Shown in pieces: positions 1 to 8,831 of a stretch of 64,000 nucleotides of DNA. Source of the stretch: Polyangium mundeleinium (GTDB taxonomy: Bacteria > Myxococcota_A > Polyangia > Polyangiales > Polyangiaceae). Numbering within the stretch: position 1 is the stretch's first letter; every line of letters starts with the position of its first letter. The notes below the pieces were generated by a model. That model was not told the origin of the DNA and made no database searches. It was given only the letters and a program-made list of their open reading frames with translations. The stretch is from the NCBI RefSeq assembly GCF_028369105.1, contig NZ_JAQNDO010000001.1, forward strand, positions 11,440,501-11,504,500, given 5' to 3'. Made by a program: the position numbers and the translations under genes.

Positions 1-199
1 CCCGAGGTGGCTTACTTAACGGGCGTCAGTTGTATGGCGCCTGGTCATTGCGGGTATCGCTCCTCCGCTGGGGCGTCAAGGGCGTTTTCCAGAACGGGCG
101 GTTTGTTCAACGTGCGGCATCGGACCGGCGGGCGCCCCTCAGAGGCACGAGGACGGCGTCGACGAGCGCTCGGGCCTGGGGTATGGCTTGCCCGTCGCC

Positions 200-1144
200 A
201 TGACGTTCCAAGACATCATCCTGACGCTCCAGCGCTTCTGGGCCGAGCGCGGCTGTCTCATCGTGCAGCCCTACAACTCCGAGGTCGGCGCAGGCACGTA
301 CAACCCTGCGACGTTCCTCCGCGCGCTCGGACCGGAGCCGTGGAACGTGGCCTTCGTGGAGCCCTCGCGGCGGCCGTCGGACGGCCGCTACGGCGAGAAC
401 CCGAACCGCGCGCAGCAGTTCCACCAGTTCCAGGTGATCCTGAAGCCGAGCCCGCTGAACATCCAGGAGCTCTACCTGGAGTCGCTCCGCGCGCTCGGCA
501 CGGACCCGCTGCAGCACGACGTGCGCTTCATCGAGGACGACTGGGAGTCGCCGACGCTCGGCGCCTGGGGCCTCGGCTGGCAGGTGTGGCTCGACGGGCA
601 GGAGATCTCGCAGTTCACCTACTTCCAGCAGATCGGCGGCATCGACTGCAAGCCGATCTCGGGCGAGCTGACGTACGGGCTCGAGCGCATCGCGATGTAC
701 CTGCAGGACAAGGACAGCATGTACGACCTCGACTACTCGCGCGCCGGCGGGCACGTGGTGCGCTACGGCGAGCTCTACCAGCGCGCCGAGTGGGAGTGGT
801 CAACCTACAACTTCGAGGAGGCCGATGTGGAGGAGCACTTCGCGGCCTTCGACAAGTGCGAGTCCGAGGTGAAGCGGCTGCTCTTCCGCGGCGTGGACGC
901 GACGGCGAAGGGCGCAAAGCCCGACCCGAAGAAGGCGCTCGTGTTGCCCGCGTACGACTTCGTGGTGAAGGCTGCGCACCGGTTCAACGTGCTCGACGCG
1001 CGCGGCGCGATCAGCGTCACGGAGCGGCAGAGGTTCATCGGTCGCGTGCGCGCACTCGCGAGGCTCGTGGCGGAGAGCTATCTGGCGCAGAGGGAAGCGC
1101 TCGGGTACCCGCTGATGCCGAAGGTGGCCGAAGCGGCGGAGTAG
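200..1144 (+). CDS. glyQ: Glycyl-tRNA synthetase alpha subunit
   Basis: Catalytic alpha chain of the heterotetrameric (alpha2beta2) glycyl-tRNA synthetase, which charges tRNA-Gly with glycine in the cytoplasm. The protein (about 314 aa from the ATG at 200) keeps the hallmark stretches of the family: EVGAGT near the N-terminus, [16 protein letters not shown], the FQVILKPSP strand, [12 protein letters not shown] and [14 protein letters not shown] at 188 is in frame, but the ATG at 200 places [14 protein letters not shown] where the family normally starts. The partner beta subunit (glyS) is not in the window, so the two chains are probably encoded apart or upstream. The first 199 bases hold no gene I can support. 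Confidence 0.95.
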   Translation: MTFQDIILTLQRFWAERGCLIVQPYNSEVGAGTYNPATFLRALGPEPWNVAFVEPSRRPSDGRYGENPNRAQQFHQFQVILKPSPLNIQELYLESLRALGTDPLQHDVRFIEDDWESPTLGAWGLGWQVWLDGQEISQFTYFQQIGGIDCKPISGELTYGLERIAMYLQDKDSMYDLDYSRAGGHVVRYGELYQRAEWEWSTYNFEEADVEEHFAAFDKCESEVKRLLFRGVDATAKGAKPDPKKALVLPAYDFVVKAAHRFNVLDARGAISVTERQRFIGRVRALARLVAESYLAQREALGYPLMPKVAEAAE

Positions 1145-1194
1145 CAAGCGCGGAGGTTGGCAGCCGGAGGGCGGTTGGGGCAGAGTGGCGGCGT

Positions 1195-2538
1195 ATGGCT
1201 GTCAACCCCCGGATCGTCCTCTCGGAACAGCTGAAGTTGCCGGCGCGGACGGCGCGGGATGTCCGGGCTGCGTGCAATCCTCGCATCGAACTCGCAGGGA
1301 ATGATCTGCGCGAGTTGCGGGAAGACCTGTCGAGCGTGCGCGGCGGAGATCGTATCCGTCGCATGGAGGAGTGCATCCGCGGCGCGCTCCCCGGGGACTA
1401 TCAAGTCCAGCTCCTCAGCGGTCATCCCGGGAGCGGGAAGTCGACCGAGCTCCACTGGCTCGCGGGCGAGCTCAAGAAAAATAATAAGGACAACGTCGAA
1501 TATCATCCGCTCGTCATCGACGTGCAGGACTACCTGAACGCCCGCGATGTGCAGCTCCCGGACTTCATCACGGCCATCTTCACGGCCATCCTCGATGATC
1601 CGCTGCTCGGCAAGCTCGTGAGCACTTCGGCGACCGCGAAGAAGATCTGGAAGGATCTCACGGCGTGGTTCAACGAGATCGGGATCACCCTGGAGGCAGA
1701 GGTCCCCGTCGGAAACGCCAAGGTAAAACTCGGCGTCTTGAAGTCGCCGACCGTCCCCGAGCGCTTCCGCGGGGTGAGCCACAAGCACATCATGTCCCTC
1801 GTGGAGGGGCTGAACGAGTTGTTGCAGGCGCTCCGGCCGCCGCTCGCGAACCACGGCACGGATGACGTGGTCATCATCGCGGACAACCTCGAACGGATGG
1901 AGCGGCTGCCGCTCCCGGACGGGACGAAGCGCACGACGCACGACCTGTTTTTCCTGGAGCAGCTCCCGCTCATCCAGGAGGTCGCGGTGCACCTCATCGT
2001 GACCGTGCCGGTGTCGCTGCATTTCACGCAGGGACGGCTCCGACAAGCCTTCCGTAGCCCCGGCGACGTCGTGCTGCCCATGATCGCGATCCGCAATCGA
2101 GGAACGGACCAGCCGAACGAGGCAGGCGTGGCGGCGCTGGAGCGGCTCCTCGCGCGCCGCATCGACTTCGACGTGGTATTCGCGGACAAGGCGGCTCGTC
2201 GCCACGCGATCGCCGAATCCGGCGGCTGTTTGCGGGATCTGCTGAAGATCGTGGCGCAGGCGGCGCTCATGAAGCCGGAGCTCAGGCTCACGCAGGCCGA
2301 CGTGGACGCGGCCGTGAAGGAGTACGTGGGGGGAATGGAGCGGTTTCTCCAGGGGAAAGGGTATCTGCGCAGCCTGCATCACGTCGTGCGGACGGGCTCG
2401 TTCCCGGAGAACTTCGACGACGACCTGAGGCAACTCCTGCTTCATGAGCTCATCGTCCTCGAATACAATGGCGACACGTGGTTCGATGTCCATCCGTTCG
2501 CGAAGCGGACGCGGGCGTTCCGTGACGCGGGGACATGA
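1195..2538 (+). CDS. P-loop ATPase paired with a TPR protein (split STAND-like)
   Basis: A 447-aa P-loop NTPase with Walker A GHPGSGKST at residues 76-84 and a hydrophobic Walker B strand ending in AD (VVIIAD, about 225-230). The rest is helical with no further recognisable domain. The ATG at 1195 begins MAVNPRIVLSEQ; the longer open frame upstream is only the glyQ shadow. The stop overlaps the start of the next gene in an ATGA, so the two are translationally coupled. The partner carries TPR repeats, so ATPase and sensor/scaffold are probably two halves of a STAND-like switch. A small AT-rich stretch (KKNNKDNVEY, near 1475-1505) stands out from the GC-rich codon use around it. No effector domain is visible, and the function is unknown. 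Confidence 0.75.
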   Translation: MAVNPRIVLSEQLKLPARTARDVRAACNPRIELAGNDLRELREDLSSVRGGDRIRRMEECIRGALPGDYQVQLLSGHPGSGKSTELHWLAGELKKNNKDNVEYHPLVIDVQDYLNARDVQLPDFITAIFTAILDDPLLGKLVSTSATAKKIWKDLTAWFNEIGITLEAEVPVGNAKVKLGVLKSPTVPERFRGVSHKHIMSLVEGLNELLQALRPPLANHGTDDVVIIADNLERMERLPLPDGTKRTTHDLFFLEQLPLIQEVAVHLIVTVPVSLHFTQGRLRQAFRSPGDVVLPMIAIRNRGTDQPNEAGVAALERLLARRIDFDVVFADKAARRHAIAESGGCLRDLLKIVAQAALMKPELRLTQADVDAAVKEYVGGMERFLQGKGYLRSLHHVVRTGSFPENFDDDLRQLLLHELIVLEYNGDTWFDVHPFAKRTRAFRDAGT

Positions 2539-4472
2539 TCCGCCTTGCGCTCGATATCGACGCGGATGGGCGGGCGGACGCGTTTTACCGGGCCATCGCG
2601 TGGAGTGATTCGTTTTCTCTGATCTTCGTGCGGGTCTCGTCGACGGCGGTGCGGGACGAGCTGCTCGGGCGGATGCGGGAATGGTCGGGGCAGGGGGAGT
2701 TTCCCACGCTCGTGGAGGTGGTGCTCCGGGCGTCGGAGTGGCCGTTCGAGCGGCTCCAGGAGCTCCGGCTGAATCTCGACCAGCGGCACGTGGTGGTGCT
2801 GATGGGGCTCGAGCAGCACGCGATGGGCGACCGGGTCTCACCGGCGCTGGCGAGCTTCAACCTTGCGCGCGATCTCTTGCCGGGAGTCATCCCTGGGCCG
2901 CTCGTGATCCTGGGGTTCGGCGAGGTGTTCACGTCGCTCTCGGCGAGCGCGCCAGACTTGACGAGCTGGCGGACGTTCGAGATCAGCGTGCGGGCCGAGG
3001 AAGGGCCTGCGAGCGAACCGCCGGCGAGGATGTTGCCGTACGAGCCCCCGGATCCGGACGCCGCGGCGGAGGTGGAGAGGTTATCGGGGATCTTGCAGGG
3101 AGTGCTCGAACGGAGGACGGGGCATTCGGCGCTCGAGGCGGCGCGGTTGCGGCTTCGGCTGGGGAACGCGCTCGTGCGGGCGTACCGGTACGCGGAGGCG
3201 GACGAGGAGCTTTCGCGGACGGTCGAGGCGTTCACGGCCGCGGGGCAGGACGAGGAGCGTGCGGAGGGGTTGTTCTGGTTGGGGCAGTGCGCGTACCGAC
3301 GCTCCGATCACGACGCCGCACGCGCTCGCTACGAACAGGCCCTACAGCTTTGTCGAAAGGTCGGCTCCGTCCTCGGCGAGGCCAGCTGCATCAAGGGCCT
3401 CGCCGACATCGCGCTCCGACGCTCCGATCACGACACCGCCTGCTCCCGCTATGAGGAGGCCCGCCCGCTGTTTCGAAAGGTCGGCTGGCTCCTTGGCGAG
3501 GCCAACTGCATCAGGGGCCTCGGCGACATCGCGCTCCTTCGCTCCGATCACGACACCGCCCGCGCTCGCTACGAAGAGGCCCTACAGCTTTATCGAAAGG
3601 TCGGCGCCGTCCTCGGCGAGGCCAACTGCATCAAGGGCCTCGGCCACATCGCACTCCAACGCTCCGATCACGACACTGCCCGCGCTCGGTACCAAGAGGC
3701 GCTCCTCCTCTACCGAAACGTCGGCGACGTTCTCGGCGAAGCCAACTGCATCAAGCGCCTTGGTGACATCGCGCTCCAACGCTCCGATCACGACACTGCC
3801 CGCGCTCGGTACCAAGAGGCGCTCCTCCTCTACCGAAACGTCAGCGACGTTCTCGGCGAGGCCAACTGCATCCAGCGCCTTGGTGACATCGCGCTCTACC
3901 GCTCCGAGCACGACACCGCCCACGCTCGGCACGAAGAGGCGCTCCCCCTCTATAGAAATACAGGCGACGTACTCGGCGAGGCCAACTCCATCAGGAGCCT
4001 CGGCGACATCGCACTCCATCGCGCCGATTACGACACAGCCCGTGCTCGCTACGAAGAGGCACTCCCCCTCCACCGAAACGTAGGCAACGTTGTCGGCGAG
4101 GCCAACTGCATTCAGAGCCTCGGCGACATCGCGCGCCATCGCTCCGATCACGACACCGCCCGCGCCCGCTACGAGGAAGCCCTGCCGCTCTTTCGAAAAG
4201 TCGGCGACGTCCTCGGAGAGGCCAACTGCATCAAGCGCCTCGGCGACATCGCGCGCGCAGATGCCGAGGACGACACGGCGCGCGCCCGGTTCGAGCAGGC
4301 CCTCCGGCTGTACCAGCGCATCGCCGAGCCCTTCTCCATCGGCTGGACCCACGCGCACCTCGCCGCCCTCGCCCCCACCGAAGCCCTCCGCCAGCACCAT
4401 CTCGACGCCGCCCGCGCCGCCTGGTCCAGCATCGGGCGCGACGACCTCATCGCAGCCCTTCCGCTGCCCTAA
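2535..4472 (+). CDS. TPR-repeat protein coupled to the upstream ATPase
   Basis: A 645-aa protein starting inside the stop of the ATPase gene (ATGA). Residues 1-155 form an alpha/beta domain ending in APDLTSWRTFEI, a signature I associate with N-terminal domains of TPR proteins paired with NTPases. From about residue 235 there are nine to ten 40-residue tetratricopeptide units of the form LGDIALxRSDHDTARARYEEAL. At DNA level these are 120-bp repeats, about 3290-4290, so similar that recent amplification or homogenisation is likely. TPR superhelices bind proteins, so this is probably the partner-sensing or scaffold half of the pair. No signal peptide is seen, so it is cytoplasmic. The final unit diverges and is followed by a short C-terminal cap. 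Confidence 0.8.
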   Translation: MIRLALDIDADGRADAFYRAIAWSDSFSLIFVRVSSTAVRDELLGRMREWSGQGEFPTLVEVVLRASEWPFERLQELRLNLDQRHVVVLMGLEQHAMGDRVSPALASFNLARDLLPGVIPGPLVILGFGEVFTSLSASAPDLTSWRTFEISVRAEEGPASEPPARMLPYEPPDPDAAAEVERLSGILQGVLERRTGHSALEAARLRLRLGNALVRAYRYAEADEELSRTVEAFTAAGQDEERAEGLFWLGQCAYRRSDHDAARARYEQALQLCRKVGSVLGEASCIKGLADIALRRSDHDTACSRYEEARPLFRKVGWLLGEANCIRGLGDIALLRSDHDTARARYEEALQLYRKVGAVLGEANCIKGLGHIALQRSDHDTARARYQEALLLYRNVGDVLGEANCIKRLGDIALQRSDHDTARARYQEALLLYRNVSDVLGEANCIQRLGDIALYRSEHDTAHARHEEALPLYRNTGDVLGEANSIRSLGDIALHRADYDTARARYEEALPLHRNVGNVVGEANCIQSLGDIARHRSDHDTARARYEEALPLFRKVGDVLGEANCIKRLGDIARADAEDDTARARFEQALRLYQRIAEPFSIGWTHAHLAALAPTEALRQHHLDAARAAWSSIGRDDLIAALPLP

Positions 4473-4488
4473 CACGCAGGGCGACGAC

Positions 4489-4880
4489 GCCCTTCGCGAA
4501 CGTGTCCGCCCCCTCCGCGAACGTGACCGCGCCCTCGGCGAACGGGTCCACGCCCTCCGCGAACGGGTCCACGCCCTCCGCGAACGGGTCCACGCCCTCC
4601 GCGAACGTGACCGCGCCCTCCGCGAACGGGTCCACGCCCTCCGCGAACGGGTCCGCACCCTTCGCGAACGGGTCCACGCGCTCCGCGAACGGGTCCGCGC
4701 CCTCCGCGAACGTGTCCGCACCCTTCGCGAACGGGTCCACGCGCTTCGCGAACGGGTCCGCGCCCTTCGCGAACGTGTCCGCACCCTTCGCGAACGGGTC
4801 CGCACCCTTCGCGAACGGGTCCACGCGCTCCGCGAACGGGTCCGCGCCCTCCACGAACGTGACCGCGCCCTCCGCGAGGG
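4489..4880. repeat. 21-bp tandem repeat array (minisatellite), about 18 units
   Basis: Between the convergent TPR gene and pyrE lie about 18 head-to-tail copies of a 21-bp unit, consensus CGAACGGGTCCACGCCCTCCG with small variants (GTGTCC, GTGACC, GGGTCC). Because 21 is a multiple of three, no reading frame is interrupted across the array. One frame reads as a heptad of the type LRERVHA, but I see no start or independent gene there. The array is probably non-coding. A second 21-bp array at about 60914-61250 shares the core GAACG..(N3)..CCACGCCCT. Confidence 0.9.
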
Positions 4881-4891
4881 CGTCCACGCGG

Positions 4892-5452
4892 TCACGCGTC
4901 GGGAATGAAATCCCGCCGCGTGCAGATCGAGACCACCGGCAACCCCGCCGCGCGGATCGCCTCGGCCCCACCTTCCAGCCGATCCACGATCGCCACCACG
5001 CCCACCACGCGCGCGCCCGCCGCCGTGATCTTGTCGACGGCCTTCAGCGTCGACCCGCCCGTCGTGATCACGTCCTCCAGCATCACGACCGACATCCCCG
5101 GCACGAGCGCGCGGTCCCCCTCGATGAGCCGCTTCGAGCCGTGGTCCTTCGCCTCCTTGCGCACGTACAGCGCAGGGAGCGGCCTTCCGCGGACGAAGCT
5201 CGTCAGCGAGACGGCGCTCGCGAGCGGGCAGCCGCCGAGCTCCACGCCCGCGACCGCGTCGCATCGCGGCAGGCCGTCGAGCGCGTCGAACATGAGCGCG
5301 CCGAGGAGGAAGTGCCCCTCGGCGGTCAAGGCCGTCTGCTTGCAGTCGATGAAAAAGTCGCTCTCGCGCCCGGAGGCGAGCACGACTCGTTTACGTTCAA
5401 ACGATCGTTCGCGGAGCAGCTCGACGAGCCGCTCCCGCTCGGTTTTGCTCAC
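4892..5452 (-). CDS. pyrE: Orotate phosphoribosyltransferase
   Basis: Transfers phosphoribose from PRPP to orotate, giving OMP, in de novo pyrimidine synthesis. The 186-aa protein is of usual length. It carries the type I phosphoribosyltransferase PRPP-binding motif VVMLEDVITTGGS near residue 122, the catalytic-loop lysines in YVRKEAKDHGSKR, and GVELGGCPLA. Its ATG overlaps the stop of the bactofilin gene upstream (4 bp), so it is the last gene of a leftward operon with three bactofilins. The 21-bp array begins directly after its stop codon. Confidence 0.95.
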   Translation of the reverse strand: MSKTERERLVELLRERSFERKRVVLASGRESDFFIDCKQTALTAEGHFLLGALMFDALDGLPRCDAVAGVELGGCPLASAVSLTSFVRGRPLPALYVRKEAKDHGSKRLIEGDRALVPGMSVVMLEDVITTGGSTLKAVDKITAAGARVVGVVAIVDRLEGGAEAIRAAGLPVVSICTRRDFIPDA

Positions 5453-6150
5453 TTCGCGCCCTTGCCGCGCCTGATCTGCGCCTTGGCACCCTTGGGCACC
5501 GCAGGCACGACCGGGGGCGGGGGGCCGCCCGAATGTTCGGCAGGCGCGCTCTCCGGCGCTTCCTCGCCCGCCGCGAGCTCAGGCTCGGCCGCAGGCGCAG
5601 GAGGCGGCGCAACGGGCGCAGGCGCAGGCGCAGGGCGCGCCGGGGCAGGCCGAGGCGCAGGCGCAGGACGGGCCGCAGGCGCAGGCGCAGGGCGGGCCGC
5701 AGGCGCAGGCGCGCGGGCCGGGGCCGGCGCGGGGCGCGCAGGCGCGGCGGCAGGGGCCGGCGTGGCCGCACGACCACGCGGGGCCGCCTGTGCAGGCGCG
5801 GCCGCGGCGGGCTGCGGGGCGCGGACGGGCAGCGGGGCGCCGGTCGAGACGTTGCCTCGCACGAGCGCGCCGGGCCGGATGCCGATCTGCGGCGCGCCGA
5901 TGTCGCCGACGACGCGCGCGCCGGGCTCGAGCACGACGAGCTCGGTCGCCGACACGTTGCCCGCGATGGCGCCGCGGACGATGATGCGGCGGCCGGAGAC
6001 GTCGCTCTTGACGAGCGCCGTCTCGCCGATGAGGAGCTCGCCCTGGACGGTGACGCTTCCCTCCACGAAGCCGTGGAGGTCGAGGTCCCCGTCGCCGCGG
6101 ATGGAGCCGCGGATCGTGGTCCCGCGGCCGATGGTCGAGGGGGTCGTCAT
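5449..6150 (-). CDS. Bactofilin with a long Pro/Ala-rich tail
   Basis: Bactofilins polymerise into cytoskeletal filaments without nucleotides. Residues 1-110 (from MTTPSTIGRGTTIRG) form the repetitive right-handed beta-helix core (IRGDGDLDLHGFVEGSV, GNVSATELVVLEPGARVVGDIG). The following ~100 residues are a low-complexity Pro/Ala/Arg tail, and the end is basic (IRRGKGAK). The ATG at 6150 starts exactly at the domain edge and lies 4 bp after the stop of the preceding bactofilin; an upstream in-frame start at 6192 would overlap that gene. Second-to-last gene of the bactofilin-pyrE operon. The Pro/Ala tail probably recruits partners, as in other long-tailed bactofilins (inference). Confidence 0.88.
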   Translation of the reverse strand: MTTPSTIGRGTTIRGSIRGDGDLDLHGFVEGSVTVQGELLIGETALVKSDVSGRRIIVRGAIAGNVSATELVVLEPGARVVGDIGAPQIGIRPGALVRGNVSTGAPLPVRAPQPAAAAPAQAAPRGRAATPAPAAAPARPAPAPARAPAPAARPAPAPAARPAPAPRPAPARPAPAPAPVAPPPAPAAEPELAAGEEAPESAPAEHSGGPPPPVVPAVPKGAKAQIRRGKGAK

Positions 6151-6154
6151 CGGC

Positions 6155-6469
6155 TTACACGTCCATGTCGACGTTGCCCTTGAACGAGGCACCGTCCGCG
6201 ATGGTCAGCCGCGCCGCCTTGACGTCGCCGACGAGGCGTCCGCCGGTGAGCAGATCGACGCGATCCGAGGCGCTCACGTTGCCCGTCACGTTGCCGCCGA
6301 CCGAGAGCGACGAAGCCGCGACGTCCGCTTCGACGACCGCGCCTCCCTCGACGGTCACACCGCCGTCGACGCTCAACTTGCCGCGCACCGTGCCGGCCAC
6401 GACCACCTCCTCGTCGGAGGTGATCTCACCCTCGATCGTGATGCCGCTGCCGATGATCGTACCCGCCAC
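6155..6469 (-). CDS. Bactofilin, minimal core form
   Basis: A 104-aa protein that is almost entirely bactofilin core: short beta-helical turns such as GTIIGSGITIEGEITSDEEV, VAGTVRGKLSVDGGV and GNVTGNVSASDRVDL. There is no tail, so it should be a filament-forming subunit without extra interaction regions. It starts 57 bp after the third bactofilin gene upstream and ends 4 bp before the tailed bactofilin, consistent with one leftward operon and possible co-polymerisation of the three paralogues. Confidence 0.9.
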   Translation of the reverse strand: MAGTIIGSGITIEGEITSDEEVVVAGTVRGKLSVDGGVTVEGGAVVEADVAASSLSVGGNVTGNVSASDRVDLLTGGRLVGDVKAARLTIADGASFKGNVDMDV

Positions 6470-6526
6470 CTTCCACGCTCCCTCGCCGCGCGCGCCGCAG
6501 CACGTTCGTGTTCCTCGGAAAAACTT

Positions 6527-6922
6527 TTACCGACCGCCGGCGCGGCCACCCGTGAGCTCGGCCGGCAGCTCGAAATCTGCCTCGATCCGCCCCGCAAACT
6601 CGGCGCCTTCGTCGAGGCTCACCTCGGTCCCGCCAAGGTTGCCCGAGACCTTCGCCGACGCGCGGATCGCCACGGGGCCACGCGCCGAGACGTCGCCGGT
6701 CAAGGTGCCGGCGATCGTCACGACCGTGGCCTCGACGTCGCCGTTAACCTCGGCGCCTTCTTCGATCAAGAGCTCGCCCGTGAGGCTCACGCCGCCCTCG
6801 ACGTGGCCCTCCACGCGCAGATCTCCCTCGCCCACGACGCGGCCACGCACGCGCGTGCCGCGCCCGAGCACGGAGCCGCTCGTATCGAGATCGTTCTCTT
6901 GCATCGCTGGCGCTCGGACCAT
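6527..6922 (-). CDS. Bactofilin with short tails
   Basis: First gene of the leftward bactofilin operon, 131 aa. The core beta-helix shows the usual turns (LGRGTRVRGRVVGEGDLRVEG, GELLIEEGAEVNGDVEAT) and ends with a short acidic-then-Gly tail. The ATG at 6922 is preceded by a good ribosome site (GGAGAAGAGG), which decides it over the ATG at 6904. The longer frame up to 7117 reads as arginine-rich shadow sequence. Divergent from the CPBP gene at 7078, with a shared promoter region of about 150 bp. Confidence 0.85.
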   Translation of the reverse strand: MVRAPAMQENDLDTSGSVLGRGTRVRGRVVGEGDLRVEGHVEGGVSLTGELLIEEGAEVNGDVEATVVTIAGTLTGDVSARGPVAIRASAKVSGNLGGTEVSLDEGAEFAGRIEADFELPAELTGGRAGGR

Positions 6923-7077
6923 GGACCTCTTCTCCACGTTCGCGTCCGCCACGGCGAAACACGCGCGGGGCGGAAAGCGCGCGCAAGCTACTCCAAGGCG
7001 ATCCGGCCCGCAACGCCTGTCTGTCGGGGCCGTGCGCTCCGCGGCAAGCGAAGCGTCCCTCGCGGAAACATGCCACC

Positions 7078-7893
7078 ATGCGGCCCGTGCCTTCCGCGAC
7101 CGTACGGCTCGACGCACCCACCACGACCTTGCGCGAGATCGCCAAGGGCTCCGCGTGGCTGCTCGGCACCGCGGCGGCCGTGCGCCTCGCCGAGGTCGTC
7201 GTCGGCCGCAATCCGCTCGTCGCTGCGCTCGTCGGCGCGATCATCGTGGACCTCGGGACGTACCGCGTGGGCGTGCGATGGGACCCGGATCCGAGCACCG
7301 GCAAGGAGCCACGAGCGCGCGCGTTCCGCGGGATCGGGCTCGGCCTCGGCGTCGCGCTCGTGCTCGTGGCCGTGCCGCTCCTCGTGGCCGTGCTCGCGGG
7401 GTTTGCCACGGTGAGCGCGGGCAGCCCGTCGAGCTCGCTGGGGTTTGCCCTGCTGCGCGCGGCGGCCGTGGCGACGCGGGACGAGCTGCTCTACCGCGGT
7501 TTGCCCCTCGTGGTCGCGACGCGCGCGGGGCTTGGTCCGCGCTTCGGGATCGGGTACGCGGTGCTCGCCGGTGTCGCCGCGCTCGCGCTCGTGCCGGGTG
7601 CGTCGTGGGAGGCGCTCGTGCTCACGGCCGCGCAGGGCGCGCTCTTCGCGGTGCTCTGGGCGCGCACCGGGGTCGCGTGGGCGTCGGTCGCGGCGCACGC
7701 GGGCTTCCTCCTGTTCGCGGGCGTGGGGCTGCGCGGCGGGCTCCTCGACGTGACGTGGAAGAGCGGGCTGCTCGGAGACGGACCGCGCGCGCGGGGTGGG
7801 GTCGCGCTCGTGGCTGCGGCCGTCGCCGTGGGAATGGCGATCGCGGCGTGGAAGAAACTTCCGGCGAGGGCGGTCGAAAAAGCGGACGCGTAG
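7078..7893 (+). CDS. CPBP-family intramembrane metalloprotease-like protein
   Basis: A 271-aa polytopic membrane protein with about seven hydrophobic segments. The signature of the CPBP (CAAX protease/bacteriocin-processing, ABI) family is visible as RDELLYRG at residues 134-141, followed by a His in WASVAAHAGF about 70 residues later. The canonical first motif is EExxxR; here the first acid is Asp (DExxLYR-type), so metal binding may be altered, though conservative. Diverges from the bactofilin operon. Substrate unknown. Confidence 0.75.
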   Translation: MRPVPSATVRLDAPTTTLREIAKGSAWLLGTAAAVRLAEVVVGRNPLVAALVGAIIVDLGTYRVGVRWDPDPSTGKEPRARAFRGIGLGLGVALVLVAVPLLVAVLAGFATVSAGSPSSSLGFALLRAAAVATRDELLYRGLPLVVATRAGLGPRFGIGYAVLAGVAALALVPGASWEALVLTAAQGALFAVLWARTGVAWASVAAHAGFLLFAGVGLRGGLLDVTWKSGLLGDGPRARGGVALVAAAVAVGMAIAAWKKLPARAVEKADA

Positions 7894-8014
7894 AGACGTT
7901 TTCCAACGTAATGCGACACGGGCAGCGCGGAGCGGCGACGGACGTCGTAATCGTGCGAGTTGTATCCGAGCCGGAGGCTTTACGGGAGCGGCGGGATCGG
8001 ATACCTCGAATGGT

Positions 8015-8821
8015 ATGGCTCTCTCGGGCGGCTCGATACAGGCGACGCACGTGCGTGGTTTTGTTGTGCAGGGGGCGCTCGCCGCGGCGGCTTGTTTCCT
8101 CGCCGCGGGCTGCAAGGAAGGTGGCGCCGAGCCCACCGCGGAGCCCGACCGCGCGACGATCGAGCCGGAAGCCAAGCCCGAGGCGAAGGAGGCCTCCGCC
8201 GCGCCCGAAAAGCCCACGCCAGCGGCCCCGGCCGCAAAGGCGCCCGAAAGCGAGGGAAAAGCTCTCGCGGCCCCGGCTCCCGAGGCGCCCAAAGCAAAAG
8301 CCGCCGACCCGGCACAAGCGGACGCCGCCAAGAAGGCGGCTCCCAGCGCCGCGCCCGAGCCTGCGGCAGCGCCCACGCCTGCCGCCACGCCCGATCTTCC
8401 GCCTGCGATCGCCGCCGCCCCAGCGCCCACGCCCGAGCCGCCTCCGCCGCCGCCGGTCGTATCCCCAAAGGTGGGCGAACAGAGCTTCAGCCTGTGGATG
8501 CAATCGTCGGGCCGGTACAAGGCCGGGCAGCAGGGCTTTGTCGAGGTGGTGCTCGTCCCGAAGGGCGATTTCCACTGCAATCAAGAATATCCGTACAAGA
8601 TGAAGCTCGGCGCGGCGCCCGCGGGTGTCACGTATCCCACGCCGATCGTGCGGACCGAGGGCGTGAGCGTCTCGGCGAGCCGCGCCGTGATGCGCGTGCC
8701 GTTCGTCCCGCAAAATGCCGGCGACGCGCAGGTGTCCGGCAAGTTTTACTTCTCGGTCTGCACGTCCGAGCAATGCGTGATCGACAACCGCGACGTGGCG
8801 GTAACCGTAAAAGTGGAATGA
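8015..8821 (+). CDS. Pro/Ala-linker lipoprotein
   Basis: A 268-aa lipoprotein starting at the ATG at 8015 (MALSGGSIQATHVRG), with a hydrophobic signal and lipobox FLAAGC. After the Cys comes a ~110-residue Ala/Pro/Glu/Lys-rich linker ending in a polyproline run. The folded C-terminal domain (~100 aa) contains FHCNQEYPYKMKL and FYFSVCTSEQCVIDN, suggesting a beta-sandwich with a paired-Cys motif. This layout (anchor, spacer, small domain) fits a periplasmic protein reaching from the membrane. The C-terminal domain resembles those near thiol-disulfide/DsbD-type proteins, but I cannot assign a function. It converges with the next gene. Confidence 0.75.
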   Translation: MALSGGSIQATHVRGFVVQGALAAAACFLAAGCKEGGAEPTAEPDRATIEPEAKPEAKEASAAPEKPTPAAPAAKAPESEGKALAAPAPEAPKAKAADPAQADAAKKAAPSAAPEPAAAPTPAATPDLPPAIAAAPAPTPEPPPPPPVVSPKVGEQSFSLWMQSSGRYKAGQQGFVEVVLVPKGDFHCNQEYPYKMKLGAAPAGVTYPTPIVRTEGVSVSASRAVMRVPFVPQNAGDAQVSGKFYFSVCTSEQCVIDNRDVAVTVKVE

Positions 8822-8831
8822 TCCGCGCCGC

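Noticed and set aside
4502-7414. Very long + strand open frame (970 aa) across pyrE and the bactofilins
   Set aside because: It is opened by the 21-bp array and continues as an antisense shadow of pyrE and bactofilins; no start signal and Ser/Arg/Pro-rich composition.
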